DNA of 64,000 nucleotides from Mucilaginibacter sp. (GTDB taxonomy: Bacteria; Bacteroidota; Bacteroidia; Sphingobacteriales; Sphingobacteriaceae). This document shows positions 51,640 to 61,875 of the stretch, piece by piece; position 1 is the stretch's first letter, and every line of letters begins with the position of its first letter. Both the position numbers and the translations under genes were made by a program. The DNA lies in NCBI RefSeq assembly GCF_028288225.1, contig NZ_JAQBOC010000051.1, forward strand, positions 1 to 64,000. Reading direction: 5' to 3'. The notes under the pieces were generated by a model. The model was not told where the DNA came from and made no database searches. It saw nothing but the letters and a program-made list of their open reading frames with translations.

Positions 51640-51725
51640 AAAGAGAGACGAAGAGTCGGGAATTGGTTCCTGGCATATTCTTTTTATCTTAATTCCTGGT
51701 TCTTACGTCCATATCCTATACAAAA

Positions 51726-51752
51726 AAGTTTCCCTGGTTAACAGGAAAGCTT
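51726..51752 (-). terminator. Terminator after the outer-membrane barrel gene
   Basis: TTTCCCTG (51730-51737) and CAGGAAA (51742-51748) form an imperfect hairpin with AAAG/CTTT extensions; on the minus strand a TTTTTT run follows. It lies 12 bp beyond the stop at 51764. Confidence 0.55.
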
Positions 51753-51763
51753 TCTTATATCTT

Positions 51764-54682
51764 TTACTGGGGGCCATCACCTGGTCCGCCACCCGGAGGA
51801 CGGCCACCACCATCTCCACCCCTTCTAAATCCACGCGAAGCAGGATCGCCCTGCATAGGTGATTTACCCGCAAATTTTTGCAACCGCAGTGTAAATGTAG
51901 CCAGGTAATAGCGCGACAGCTTATTTGTTTGTGTTTGTGTAATAGCACTGGCAGTAGTGGTTGATGTATAAGCTGTATTTTCGTTAAACAAATCAAAGGC
52001 CGATAAACGAATAGTTCCGCGGTGATCCTTCAAAAACCTTCGCTCAACATACATATTTAAAATATTAGGATTGGTTATGTTAATGTTGGAGGCATAGCCA
52101 TAGTTAATCGACCTGCTAAAATCGTAACTAACCGTCCAGTCGCCAAAGTAACTTTTGCCGTTCACACCGGTATTCCAGGTCCTTACATCTGATGTACCGT
52201 TTGTGAAATTATTTTGTACTGTATTATTTGTTCTGTTTATAGCATAATTTGTAAGGATCTGCGCGTCAATATGGTTTGTGATATCAACCCTGAATGCTAC
52301 TCCTGGTGTAAACTGCAGGTTTTTAGCGATATTCTTTTGCATATTTTCCTTAAACGTAACCGAATCTACATCAGTTAGAAAACCAATATTGTTATTATAT
52401 GACAGGATCCCGCTAAAAGTTAATGTGTATTTACGATTGTCCCAGGGTTTTGAATAGGTTACACGGCTGTTAATAGTATAATAGCCATCTGCATTCAAAT
52501 ATTTGGTTAATATGGTATTCCCGAACCTTTTATCCGGCGGATAATTTGACGGGTACGTAATAGTATTGGTTACCACCTGGTTTTGAATAGTTGAAGCGTT
52601 CAGGTTGATAAAAAACACATCGCCGGTAGCAAAGCTAAAGTTGTTATACCGTATAGAAAAGTTATTGGTGAACTGAGGCTTCAGATCCGGATTACCTTGG
52701 GTAGGGTAAGCGGCATTTGAAAAATCAACAACGGGCTGCAACTGTGAAAAGCTCGGCTGACTGCTTGATCCATTATAATTTAAACTGAAGTTTTTGCTTC
52801 TTGAAAAGTTATAAACAAACCTTGCCGATGGAATTACATTAAAGGTTGACTCATGTGTTGTAATACCCGTTATCAGTGCTGTTCCATCTAAAACAGATGG
52901 TTGTACGCCAACACCCAGGGTGTAATTGTATTTTTTCTCAATAAAACGATAGTTTAAGCCAACCTTGTTTGTTGTAAAATTATAATTGTAACGTATGCTT
53001 AATGCGCTGTCACTTCTGAAAAGATAGTCTGCAGTGTCATATAACGTATCTGTTTGCTTGTTGTTATTGGTGTTGGTACGGTTAAAGGCATAATTTAACT
53101 CCAGGTACGAACGCTTGCCCAACGGCTCAAGATAAGAGAAATTTACGCCATAGCTAGTTGTATGGCTATCGGTATTTATAATTTGGTTTGCGGGTGCTGT
53201 TGGCAAAGTGGTAAAATCATATATGGGGTTCTGAAACGCATTGCTTTTACCTGCGCTCACTGTTGCATTCACACTTAAGTTACGGCGATGTTTAAACTTG
53301 TGATTATATAAAGCTATAAAGCCATAAGTTGGAGCCTGCGAATTGCCGGTTGTAGCTGCAGTATACGCCGATGTCGTTGTGTTATTTCTTGAAAAAACGG
53401 AACTTTCAGATTCATTTGTATTTACACCTGCGTATGAAAACGTTGGCGTAACTTTTAAATAATTTATGGTATCCGGCTTATATTCCATGTTCCAGGTAAA
53501 ACGATGGTTGGTGTTCCGGTCGGTTTCGTTAGTAGCTTGTTTTTGAAGCGTTGGCCTTGCTGGCGATGTGTTCTGCTGAAAGTTACTGGTGATGGTATTT
53601 ACAGTATTATCTGCAAAGCTGTAGCTGCCATAAACAGAAAGCTTTTTCCCCCATTGATCGCGAAAGTTTGCGCCTAAAGAATGCGCAGTGGTAGTACCCA
53701 GCTGCGAAGTAGTAAGGCTTCCCGTATTTCCACCGCCGCCCCTGCCCGCGTTTCCGCGACCACCGCCACCGCCAAAACCGCCGCCGCCACCGCCAGCCGG
53801 AGTGCCAAAAGAAAAGGTATTTACGTTGGTATTATTAATACTCCCCAAAACAGCAATCTGCTGATCTCCGTTAAATTTAAAAGTGTTTACGGAGCCAATA
53901 TAACGGTTCTTATCAGGAACACCCTGGTCTTTAGGCAATACATCTTCCCCGTCACCAACTGTCGCCTGGCCGAAATAGCCGTAGTTTTTATCCTTGCGGA
54001 TGGTGATGTTCATGATCTTGTCAGGCTCACCGGCTTTAACGCCTGTAAGGTTGGCCTGATCTCCATAATCATCAATCATCTGGATATTCTCAATCAGGTC
54101 AGCCGGAATATTCTTTGTAGCACTTTGAACGTCGCCACCCATAAAATCCTTCCCGTTTATGCGTACTTTGGTAACCTGCTTACCCTGTGTAGTAACATTG
54201 CCATTAACATCCACATCTACGCCCGGAAGTTTTTTGATCAGGTCTTCGGCAGGGGCATTTTCGCGCACTTTATAGGCGCTTGCCTGGTATTGAACAGTAT
54301 CTTCCTTTAATGTTATCGGTACAACACCCACAATGGTAACCTCATCCAGCATTCTTGATTCTGTTTTTAAAATGATGTAGCCTAAATCAGAGGGATTACC
54401 GGAATTATCCAACGTGTAATGCCTTCTTAGTGCCTGGTAACCAATGGATGTTATAGTTATTGTTAGTTTAGTGCCTTTTATATTGTTAAAAGTAAATTTC
54501 CCTTTTACATCGGCAATAGATACGGTACTGTCGCCTTTATCAGATATTAGTTTAATGTTGGCTGATGGAACTGATAATTTTGTTGAATCAATAACGGTTC
54601 CGTGCACCTCCCGCCCGGTTTGAGCAAAGGAATAAGTAATTGTAAAAAAAATAATTGTTGCTGCAAATAGTAAAGGTTTCAT
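51764..54682 (-). CDS. Outer-membrane beta-barrel/TonB-dependent receptor-like protein
   Basis: A 972-residue protein. Order: signal peptide (MKPLLFAATIIFFTITYSFAQ), CarboxypepD_reg-like domain (about 26-105, VHGTVIDSTKLSVPSANIKLI), TonB plug-like region (KLPGVDVDVNGNVTTQGKQVTKVRINGK), and a beta-barrel of the OMP_b-brl_3 type to the C-terminus. A Gly-rich loop (about residues 285-315, GGGGGGFGGGGG) and a Gly/Pro/Arg tail (GRPPGGGPGDGPQ) are low-complexity insertions. It has no SusD partner next to it. The substrate is unknown. Confidence 0.88.
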   Translation of the reverse strand: MKPLLFAATIIFFTITYSFAQTGREVHGTVIDSTKLSVPSANIKLISDKGDSTVSIADVKGKFTFNNIKGTKLTITITSIGYQALRRHYTLDNSGNPSDLGYIILKTESRMLDEVTIVGVVPITLKEDTVQYQASAYKVRENAPAEDLIKKLPGVDVDVNGNVTTQGKQVTKVRINGKDFMGGDVQSATKNIPADLIENIQMIDDYGDQANLTGVKAGEPDKIMNITIRKDKNYGYFGQATVGDGEDVLPKDQGVPDKNRYIGSVNTFKFNGDQQIAVLGSINNTNVNTFSFGTPAGGGGGGFGGGGGRGNAGRGGGGNTGSLTTSQLGTTTAHSLGANFRDQWGKKLSVYGSYSFADNTVNTITSNFQQNTSPARPTLQKQATNETDRNTNHRFTWNMEYKPDTINYLKVTPTFSYAGVNTNESESSVFSRNNTTTSAYTAATTGNSQAPTYGFIALYNHKFKHRRNLSVNATVSAGKSNAFQNPIYDFTTLPTAPANQIINTDSHTTSYGVNFSYLEPLGKRSYLELNYAFNRTNTNNNKQTDTLYDTADYLFRSDSALSIRYNYNFTTNKVGLNYRFIEKKYNYTLGVGVQPSVLDGTALITGITTHESTFNVIPSARFVYNFSRSKNFSLNYNGSSSQPSFSQLQPVVDFSNAAYPTQGNPDLKPQFTNNFSIRYNNFSFATGDVFFINLNASTIQNQVVTNTITYPSNYPPDKRFGNTILTKYLNADGYYTINSRVTYSKPWDNRKYTLTFSGILSYNNNIGFLTDVDSVTFKENMQKNIAKNLQFTPGVAFRVDITNHIDAQILTNYAINRTNNTVQNNFTNGTSDVRTWNTGVNGKSYFGDWTVSYDFSRSINYGYASNINITNPNILNMYVERRFLKDHRGTIRLSAFDLFNENTAYTSTTTASAITQTQTNKLSRYYLATFTLRLQKFAGKSPMQGDPASRGFRRGGDGGGRPPGGGPGDGPQ

Positions 54683-54797
54683 TTTAATTTAATGTATATC
54701 AGGGGTTAATAACATCTTTAAAGACACTAATCAGGCGCAAATGTTCAATTAAAAATCGCCAAATAGCTAATAATCATATCATTGTTACATACAACAG

Positions 54798-54828
54798 AAA
54801 AAGCCCCCTGACAACCAGAGAGCTTTTT
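54798..54828 (-). terminator. Terminator of the collagen-like gene
   Basis: AAAAAGC (54798-54804) and GCTTTTT (54822-54828) with an inner CTG/CAG-like stem, 37 bp beyond the stop at 54865. Confidence 0.7.
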
Positions 54829-54864
54829 ATATTTAAGAGAATATGAAGTATTTAAGTATAAAAC

Positions 54865-55779
54865 TTAGTTTGACAAATGCAACGCTGCAGCTACTTCGCT
54901 AAAGTTTTTAACATTAAGATGTGGATTGGCTGCATTTAATATAGTAATTGCTGTTCCGGGAATTACAACTACCCTAAAATCAATCCCGCTTGTTTGGGTG
55001 AAGTTAGCTTTAAGGTCAATATATCCTACACCATAATCATTGAATGTAATAGTGTTATTACCTTCAGAATATGGTAAAGCATACCATCCCGAGGTTGAGC
55101 CTGTATTGCGGAGGTAAACTAAAACAGTTCCTGAGTCTACTATGGTTTGTGTAATTGCAGGCACAGAAAATTTGGTTAAACCGGCTAGTACAACACCTTT
55201 ATTTACCAATACAAAATTTTGGACATCAGCATTTCCGGGATCACCCTTGTCTCCCTTATCACCTTTAGGTCCCTGAGCGCCTGTGGCACCGGTTGCTCCT
55301 TTGGGGCCTGCGGCACCGGTAGCGCCTGTTGCGCCCGTGGCTCCTTTAGGTCCTGCTGCACCGGTAGCTCCGGTTGCCCCTGTTGCACCCTGTGCACCAG
55401 CAGCTCCTGTTGCGCCAATTGGCCCCTGCGAACCTATTGGCCCTTGTGCTCCCGCAGCACCTGTTGCGCCGGTTGCACCTGTTGCTCCCTGTGCGCCAGT
55501 AGCTCCTGTTGCGCCTTGTGCACCAGTGGCACCGGTTGCTCCATTTGCGCCTGCAGCTCCGGTATCGCCTTTATCCCCTTTTGGTCCTTGCGGGCCTACT
55601 GGTCCACCTGCTGGTCCTGCCGGCCCTTGTGGCCCGGCAGCACCATTTGCGCCGGTTGCACCTTGTTCGCCTGTAGCACCGGCCGGCCCGGCTGGTCCCG
55701 CCGTTTTATCTTTTTTGCATGCAGAGATGCTAAAAAGACATATAAATAAAATTGGGAGTAAAAGTCTAAATGGTTTCAT
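54865..55779 (-). CDS. Collagen-like repeat lipoprotein
   Basis: A 304-residue lipoprotein with start at ATG 55779 (MKPFRLLLPILFICLFSISACKKD, lipobox Cys about residue 21). The next ~170 residues are Gly-X-Y triplets (GPAGPAGATGEQGATGAN..., including GDKGDTGAAGANGATGATG), the triple-helix pattern. A C-terminal domain of about 100 residues (VLVNKGVVLAGLTKFSVPAITQTIVDSG...) is a beta-rich cap. Such proteins form trimeric surface stalks in Bacteroidota. The coding DNA is a long near-repeat that may expand or contract. Confidence 0.9.
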   Translation of the reverse strand: MKPFRLLLPILFICLFSISACKKDKTAGPAGPAGATGEQGATGANGAAGPQGPAGPAGGPVGPQGPKGDKGDTGAAGANGATGATGAQGATGATGAQGATGATGATGAAGAQGPIGSQGPIGATGAAGAQGATGATGATGAAGPKGATGATGATGAAGPKGATGATGAQGPKGDKGDKGDPGNADVQNFVLVNKGVVLAGLTKFSVPAITQTIVDSGTVLVYLRNTGSTSGWYALPYSEGNNTITFNDYGVGYIDLKANFTQTSGIDFRVVVIPGTAITILNAANPHLNVKNFSEVAAALHLSN

Positions 55780-55994
55780 ATTCAAGTATAATAATTGTTT
55801 TTTAATGTCCACTTTCTACGTAACTATTTTCAAATTAGTTACAATTGTTGTTTTATGAACAAAAATTGCTTACAATCTTATTAAATTAAGCAGTTATAGT
55901 TTGCACTCCATCACCCAACAAATGTTTAAAAGTAATATAATATTGAGGTAACAATGTGGCATGGTTTTCGTTTAAGATTAATAAACATTAACCT

Positions 55995-56261
55995 ATGGCT
56001 AATATTAATGGTTCCCTGCACTCAAAAGTGCATAACTGGATCGACGCGATCGGTTTTCGGCTCAATGGGTCGCAAACCAACGAAAATAATGTCACAACCA
56101 ATCATTATTTTTTTGAAACTTTCAACTTTTTTGAAAGAGCTAAGAATAATGATGTGAAAAATTCAAAATTTTTATGTTTTGACGCCTATGGCGAGTCAAT
56201 AAATGTAAAATCGCTTCTTGATCTGCAAACGGCTTTTTTTGAAAACATCAGTCAGTTATAG
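55995..56261 (+). CDS. Small hypothetical protein
   Basis: An 88-residue soluble protein (MANINGSLHSKVHNWIDAIGFRLNGSQTNENN...). It has a helical C-terminus (DLQTAFFENISQL) and alternating aromatic residues (HYFFETFNFFE). The ATG at 55995 is preferred over 55954, which lies in another frame. A bidirectional terminator follows at 56341. Unknown family. Confidence 0.55.
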   Translation: MANINGSLHSKVHNWIDAIGFRLNGSQTNENNVTTNHYFFETFNFFERAKNNDVKNSKFLCFDAYGESINVKSLLDLQTAFFENISQL

Positions 56262-56340
56262 TGATTAGAGACTCGGGATCAGAGATTAGTCAGGAGATTA
56301 TTTTACTTACATATTACGCTTACCCAAGCAACCAAATAAA

Positions 56341-56371
56341 AAACCCCGGTCTGTTTTATAGGACGGGGTTT
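56341..56371. terminator. Bidirectional terminator
   Basis: AAACCCCG and CGGGGTTT arms (56341-56371) with a loop around CTGTTTTATAGGA. It has T runs on both strands: TTTCTTTTT on plus and TTTTTTATTT on minus. It serves the small gene at 55995 and the metalloprotease at 56419. Confidence 0.8.
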
Positions 56372-56418
56372 CTTTTTAGTATACAGTTTATTTTTTTAAA
56401 ACTCAGCTCTCCAGCAAT

Positions 56419-59034
56419 TCAATAATTTTCCAAATCACTTTTTGCCGGCAAATCGTCAGTTAAACTACGACCGCCTGCTGCAGCAGGTAAGTTCACAACC
56501 GGCCTTGTCGGGTTTAAAGCTTCTTTTATCCGCTGATGCAGGTCAATATAATGAGCTGTTGTAATTACATCGCCGCCTTTGGGCAATTTTGCATCAATTG
56601 TTTTTAGTTCAGCACGAACCATTGGCCTTAAATCAGACAGTGCCATGTTTATAGGTGTTAAGCCATAGTCAGCCAAAGCTGCAGCCGGCACACCGGGAAT
56701 TCCTTTGAAATCATCATTTAACAGATTCTTTAAGTTCTCAATATAGCCACGCTGCAGGTTACGTTTAAATGCATCAGGCCTGCCAGGAGTAAAGATCCCG
56801 CCCCGTAAATCGGTAAATAGCTCTGCTACGCTGTATGCATTACTTCCGTTCCTTGTTTCATTATCATACATACGTGATAGCCTTGAAGGCGAAAGCACAT
56901 TGCCTAATGTATTAACCTGTACACTTTTAATCCGGTTAAGCATTACACCGTTATCAAATTTGCCAAGCTCCTGGCTATCTATCAGCCATAACGGCGTTGT
57001 AAATAATTCTTTGTTAAAAAACATTACCGCATCACGCTGAAGATTTTTGGCAACAAAGCCATAAACCGGGCCTTTTTGGTCATAAGTTTTAAAGTTTTCG
57101 TTCAAACCGCCAATGTTTGTTGTTACATGGCCCATGTAACGGTAAAACTGGGTTAAAACCTCGCCATAAATTTCCTGCAGGTCATCATACTCTTCACCCG
57201 ACTGATAGGTCCATTTTTCAATATTTGGTAAAATGCGCTTTAGGTTAGCTATGCCGTAAGTACTGGCTTTCATAGCATTATCACCCAGATCTTCGTTTTG
57301 TAAACGCGGATCAATGCTTGTTCCCTGGCGCCCAAAGTAGTACAGCGGGTTACCTGTCTTTTCTTTTGTCCACGCATCCAATATTTCCTTTTCCTGGTGA
57401 GGTGACTTTTTACCAGGAAACCAGGTATAGCCCCACTTTATAGCCCACTTGTCATATTCACCAATTTGAGGATATAAATGTGTTACGCCATCGCCGGGCT
57501 GTGCAATATAATTAAAGCGGGCATAATCCATAATTGATGGTGCAGTACCATGTTTATCAGTAAATGATTTTGAACGCAATGAATCAACGGGGTAAGCATA
57601 GCTTGAACCAAAGTTATGCGGCAGGCCAAGGGTATGACCAATTTCATGCGATGAAACAAAACGGATCAGCTCGCCCATTTGCGGATCTGTAAACTTTGCT
57701 TTGCGTGCTTCGGGGTTTACAGCGGCGGTTTGAACAAAATACCAATCGCGCAGTAACTGCATAACATTGTGATACCAGCCTACATGGCTTTCCAATATTT
57801 CACCCGTACGCGGATCAGCTACATGCGGTCCATAAGCGTTCTCTACATTTGAAGCAAAGTATCTTACTACGCTGTACCGGGCGTCCTCAGTGCTAAATTC
57901 GGGATCTTCTTTTGCAGTTGGTGCTGCCTTGCCAACGATCGCATTTTTAAATCCGGCTGCTTCAAAAGCCTTTTGCCAATCGTTTATCCCTTGAATAAGA
58001 TACGGCACCCATTTTTTAGGCGTAGCCGGATCAATATAAAAAACTATCTGTTTTTTAGGTTCAACCAATTCTCCCCTGGCATAAGCAGCCTCATCCTTAG
58101 GCTCCAGTTTCCAGCGGTGTATGTATGATGTTACCTCAGCCTTTTGTGCATCCGTTCCGTAATCTGTTTGGCGTTGTCCAAAATACCCTACCCTTGTATC
58201 CCTCAAACGAACGTCCATTGGTATTTTTGGCAATAATAACATAGAAGTATTTAATTCAAATGTTATGGCGGCGTTGGTATTATCTGTTGGAGATTCAGTA
58301 GCACGGTACGTTTTTAATACGCGGGCCTCTGTATTTATAGGGAAGCTTTTTATAGTATCAATAAATGATCTTGAATTATCTAAAGCAGAAATTTTATAGG
58401 CTTTCTTCACATCTTCTGTGATCCCGATTGCGGTTATATCGCCGTTATAAAAATCAGACACATCAATTACAACCCCTGTAGTATCCTTATTATAAGCTTT
58501 TATATCAAATGATGCCAGCACAACATCAAGGTTTGAGTTTTTTACAGATCTGTACATATCACTTGTACTATCGGCCCTTACTGAATAGCTGGGCACCCTG
58601 ATAAATATTTGCTTATCATGCCGCTCCCATTTCCATACCTGGTCGTTTGTTTTTTCGCCGCCATATTGCTGGTTTGATACCTGTATGTTAGCAGGGGTTT
58701 TAGCCAGGCGGGTAACTACCAGCATTTCACGATTCAATAATGAATCAGGGATCTCGTAATAATACTTACCATCAACTTTATAAGTATTAAAAAGCCCGCT
58801 ATCAACTTTGGTTTTAGACGGGATAAGGTCTCCGAATTTTTTAATTCCTTCCTTTTTACCGGAGCCTATAGTTGCTGTAGCACTTGATCCTGTAGGGGTG
58901 GCTGTGGTTTTAAGAGTTACTGTTTGTCCTGTTGCCTCTTTTTTTGTTTTACAGGAGCCTGCAATTACAGCAATAACAACGGCTGTTATGCATAAATAAG
59001 AGTTTGCACGTAATTGTTTAGTCATATATATCAA
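56419..59034 (-). CDS. Zinc-dependent metalloprotease (DUF5117/DUF5118 family)
   Basis: An 871-residue lipoprotein-like exported protein; Met4 (59025) is an alternative start. The N-terminal signal leads to a Cys near residue 28 (VIAGSCKTKK). The DUF5118/5117 region has YYEIPDSLLNREMLVVTRLAKTP and VDVSDFYNGD-like blocks. The catalytic HExxHxxGxxH motif is HEIGHTLGLPHNFGSS (about residue 465), with the downstream Met turn in SIMDYARFNY. It is typical of Bacteroidota periplasmic or cell-surface metalloproteases; substrate unknown. Confidence 0.93.
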   Translation of the reverse strand: MIYMTKQLRANSYLCITAVVIAVIAGSCKTKKEATGQTVTLKTTATPTGSSATATIGSGKKEGIKKFGDLIPSKTKVDSGLFNTYKVDGKYYYEIPDSLLNREMLVVTRLAKTPANIQVSNQQYGGEKTNDQVWKWERHDKQIFIRVPSYSVRADSTSDMYRSVKNSNLDVVLASFDIKAYNKDTTGVVIDVSDFYNGDITAIGITEDVKKAYKISALDNSRSFIDTIKSFPINTEARVLKTYRATESPTDNTNAAITFELNTSMLLLPKIPMDVRLRDTRVGYFGQRQTDYGTDAQKAEVTSYIHRWKLEPKDEAAYARGELVEPKKQIVFYIDPATPKKWVPYLIQGINDWQKAFEAAGFKNAIVGKAAPTAKEDPEFSTEDARYSVVRYFASNVENAYGPHVADPRTGEILESHVGWYHNVMQLLRDWYFVQTAAVNPEARKAKFTDPQMGELIRFVSSHEIGHTLGLPHNFGSSYAYPVDSLRSKSFTDKHGTAPSIMDYARFNYIAQPGDGVTHLYPQIGEYDKWAIKWGYTWFPGKKSPHQEKEILDAWTKEKTGNPLYYFGRQGTSIDPRLQNEDLGDNAMKASTYGIANLKRILPNIEKWTYQSGEEYDDLQEIYGEVLTQFYRYMGHVTTNIGGLNENFKTYDQKGPVYGFVAKNLQRDAVMFFNKELFTTPLWLIDSQELGKFDNGVMLNRIKSVQVNTLGNVLSPSRLSRMYDNETRNGSNAYSVAELFTDLRGGIFTPGRPDAFKRNLQRGYIENLKNLLNDDFKGIPGVPAAALADYGLTPINMALSDLRPMVRAELKTIDAKLPKGGDVITTAHYIDLHQRIKEALNPTRPVVNLPAAAGGRSLTDDLPAKSDLENY

Positions 59035-59210
59035 TTTAAATAACCAGGGTTAAAATGTAAACTTATGCAAAATACAAAGCATTTACCAATAGCAACATTT
59101 TTATTACACTGTAGCAGTTAAATTCACCCTTTAGGGGGGATAGCGAAAAGTGCTTTAGATATTTAACGATTGCCCTGATGTATGTAAAAGTTCCATTATC
59201 AGCAGCTTAA

Positions 59211-60452
59211 TTATATCCGTCGTTTTAAGGTTAATATCACATCGTCCCTGCGATTATCACGATAGATCTCCAGTAAAAGACTACGGTCGGCTTGCGATTT
59301 AAATATGCTATCGATCTGCTCAAGGGTCATTTTTACAACAGGCTTTAAGTTTATGGCAAGTATCTCATCATCTTTAGCCAATCCAACTAAATCTCCCGGC
59401 GATCCTGGCTCAACCCTGCTTATAATTATACGGCTAAAATTTTCCCCGGCACTATAATATTCCAGGCCGCTCATATCATGCTCAAAAGGCTGCTTAAAGT
59501 TCGACCCCTGTTTTAAATACAAGGCGCTATCAGGATAATCAATAATAACGGTAAACCGTTTAAGTATGCCAATACCAAGATTGCCATCGCGCTTTACAGC
59601 CAGGGACTTAAATTGTTCGCCTTCCGGAAAAGAAGTTATCACATCCTTTATTTTATATTTTCCAATGTCAAGCTCTTTTACCCTGCTTAAAAAGCCGTTT
59701 ACCGGCCCGGTTAATCCCACTCCCAAATTGGCTTTTACAAACTTTGCAGGAAGGCCATGTTTTTCAATAGCATTTTCAAGTGATAAAGAGTGCCCGGCGC
59801 CAAGGTCAAACACCAGCTTATTATCGGCTTTAACCCCATCAGCGTATGTAACTTTTGTATTTATATATGGTTTCCTGTCTTCAATACTGATTGGAATCTT
59901 ACTTGCTTTTCTGAAAAGCTTCATGTTTTTTGGCTTTGAAACAGTTAGTGTGCTATCAGAAAAATCTATCTTAACCGCCAGGTTATTAAAAAATTCATAT
60001 CCCAGCAAACCATGAATTGGAATACCTGCATAATTTGAAAGCCCGAAATGGTCGGTCTTTAATATAGCTGCTGCAACATCATAGCTGGTCAGGCCGCGGA
60101 TCTGCACATCTAAGGCCGAAGTAACATAGGCTTCAAACGCATCGCCCTCGCCTATTCCTGATATTTTCAAGGTACGTTTACTAACAATATTTATGGAGTC
60201 GACTAATTTTGGATCAGTTATCAGCATAAGGCCCACACCTGTATCTAAAATAAAATTGAAGGGACCCTTGCTATTTATATTTAACTGAATAATTATCATA
60301 TCCCGTATCATTCGGAAAGGGATAGTAGTACGCTTATTATTGCCTTTCAGATCAAAATATTGAGCATTTGCAGCTAAATGACAGCAGCATAACAGCATTA
60401 ACAGTACAATAACACGTAAGTGTTTTATGGTATGGAATAGTCTAATTAACAA
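59211..60452 (-). CDS. Retropepsin-like aspartyl protease with PDZ domain
   Basis: A 413-residue exported protein with a signal peptide. The first retropepsin-like motif is FILDTGVGLMLI (about residue 67), and a second repeat unit has LVFDLGAGHSLSL (about residue 210). A C-terminal PDZ domain holds RVEPGSPGDLVGLAKDDEILAI. The layout is that of Bacteroidota 'aspartyl protease family' proteins, localised in the periplasm. The two domains may form a pseudo-dimer. Promoters of this gene and of the divergent PBP4 gene share 53 bp. Confidence 0.85.
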   Translation of the reverse strand: MLIRLFHTIKHLRVIVLLMLLCCCHLAANAQYFDLKGNNKRTTIPFRMIRDMIIIQLNINSKGPFNFILDTGVGLMLITDPKLVDSINIVSKRTLKISGIGEGDAFEAYVTSALDVQIRGLTSYDVAAAILKTDHFGLSNYAGIPIHGLLGYEFFNNLAVKIDFSDSTLTVSKPKNMKLFRKASKIPISIEDRKPYINTKVTYADGVKADNKLVFDLGAGHSLSLENAIEKHGLPAKFVKANLGVGLTGPVNGFLSRVKELDIGKYKIKDVITSFPEGEQFKSLAVKRDGNLGIGILKRFTVIIDYPDSALYLKQGSNFKQPFEHDMSGLEYYSAGENFSRIIISRVEPGSPGDLVGLAKDDEILAINLKPVVKMTLEQIDSIFKSQADRSLLLEIYRDNRRDDVILTLKRRI

Positions 60453-60505
60453 ACGTTTATATTTGGTTACTAAATATACGCATTAATCATATAAAATTAG
60501 CACCT

Positions 60506-61831
60506 ATGCAACGAAAAGTATACATACTGATAACGGTTATTATTAGCCTGCTTATATCTTTTCATAACGCTGATGCAGGTAAAATAAGAAAAAGAAAAAT
60601 CAAAAAACTGTTTAAACGTTCGCAAATAATGAATGATCATTTCACCGGGTTCGCGTTGTATGACCTGGATAATAAAAAAATGATATATAAGCTTAATGAT
60701 GATAAATATTTCGCACCTGCTTCAAATACCAAACTATTTACCTTTTATACCTGTCTTAAAATGCTTGGGGACTCGTTACCAGCATTAAAATATGTAATTC
60801 ATAACGATTCGCTGATATTTTGGGGAACCGGCGATCCTTCGTTTTTGCACAGCGATTTAAAAGGCACCAACGGTATTAGTTTTTTAAAGAACAGCGGTAA
60901 AAAGCTATTTTTTTCTCCGGGTAGTTACACTAACCCGTTTTATGGAACAGGCTGGGCCTGGGACGATTATAATGATTACTACCAGGCCGAAATAACAGAG
61001 CTCCCGATTGAGGATAACGTGGCTGTTTTATATGCCGACAAGAATGACACGCTGCAAATAAGGCCTGCTTACCTGAAAAAATATTTAAAATGCGATACGC
61101 TTTACCGGCCTGGCAGGTTTATGGTAAAGCGTGATTTTTTGAGTAATACTTTTGTTTATCCTTTTATGCCGCTGCCACTAAATTTCAAACAGGAGATCCC
61201 ATGGAAAACAAGCGCTGAGTTAACGGCAGACTTATTAATGGATACTTTAAAACAACCAGTAACCATAGTACACCTTCCCCTTGCTGCCGACGCTCAAATT
61301 ATATATAATGTTAATGCTGACTCTGTTTACAGGCGCATGCTGCTACCCAGCGATAATTTTATTGCCGAACAGCTTTTGCTGGCTTGCTCATCATCAAAAT
61401 TTCAAACACTTAATACGGATTCTGTTATAAATTATTCAAAGGCTCATTTTTTAAATGATTTGCCTGATACACCGCAATGGGTTGATGGTTCGGGGCTTTC
61501 ACGATATAACTTATTTACACCCCGAAGTATCATCTCTCTTTTATGCAAAATTTTGGATGAGGTAAAAAACGAAGAACTGGTGCATAGCCTGCTGCCTGCG
61601 GGGGGTGCTACAGGCAGCCTTAAAAAGATCTATAAAACAGAAAACGGGCAGCCATTTGTTTGGGCAAAAACAGGATCATTTTCAAATAACTATAATCAAA
61701 GCGGCTACCTTGTTACAAAAAAGGGGAAACGCCTGGCCTTTTCATTTATGAACAATAATTTTACCCGCCCCGCTACAGAAATAAGGGACGAAATGGTGCG
61801 GATAATTACTTTTATACATGATGAGTGGTGA
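60506..61831 (+). CDS. dacB: D-alanyl-D-alanine carboxypeptidase/endopeptidase (PBP4, DacB)
   Basis: A 441-residue periplasmic peptidase S13. After a signal peptide come the active-site SxxK (S73-N-T-K76 in PASNTKLF), the SxN-like SGLSRYN, and the KTG motif in WAKTGSFSNN. It cleaves D-Ala-D-Ala ends and cross-links in peptidoglycan. Typical length. It is divergent from the retropepsin/PDZ gene and lies in a cluster with a VanX-like dipeptidase, so this end of the window has a cell-wall theme. Confidence 0.92.
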   Translation: MQRKVYILITVIISLLISFHNADAGKIRKRKIKKLFKRSQIMNDHFTGFALYDLDNKKMIYKLNDDKYFAPASNTKLFTFYTCLKMLGDSLPALKYVIHNDSLIFWGTGDPSFLHSDLKGTNGISFLKNSGKKLFFSPGSYTNPFYGTGWAWDDYNDYYQAEITELPIEDNVAVLYADKNDTLQIRPAYLKKYLKCDTLYRPGRFMVKRDFLSNTFVYPFMPLPLNFKQEIPWKTSAELTADLLMDTLKQPVTIVHLPLAADAQIIYNVNADSVYRRMLLPSDNFIAEQLLLACSSSKFQTLNTDSVINYSKAHFLNDLPDTPQWVDGSGLSRYNLFTPRSIISLLCKILDEVKNEELVHSLLPAGGATGSLKKIYKTENGQPFVWAKTGSFSNNYNQSGYLVTKKGKRLAFSFMNNNFTRPATEIRDEMVRIITFIHDEW

Positions 61832-61875
61832 GTGGTTGATTGAGTTAATTAGGTTGTTGAGAAATCCAAACTTAA

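Noticed and set aside
55219..55858. Long plus-strand frames opposite the collagen-like gene (Pro/Ala/Val triplets)
   Set aside because: They are the antisense reading of Gly-X-Y codons and have no signal or domain.
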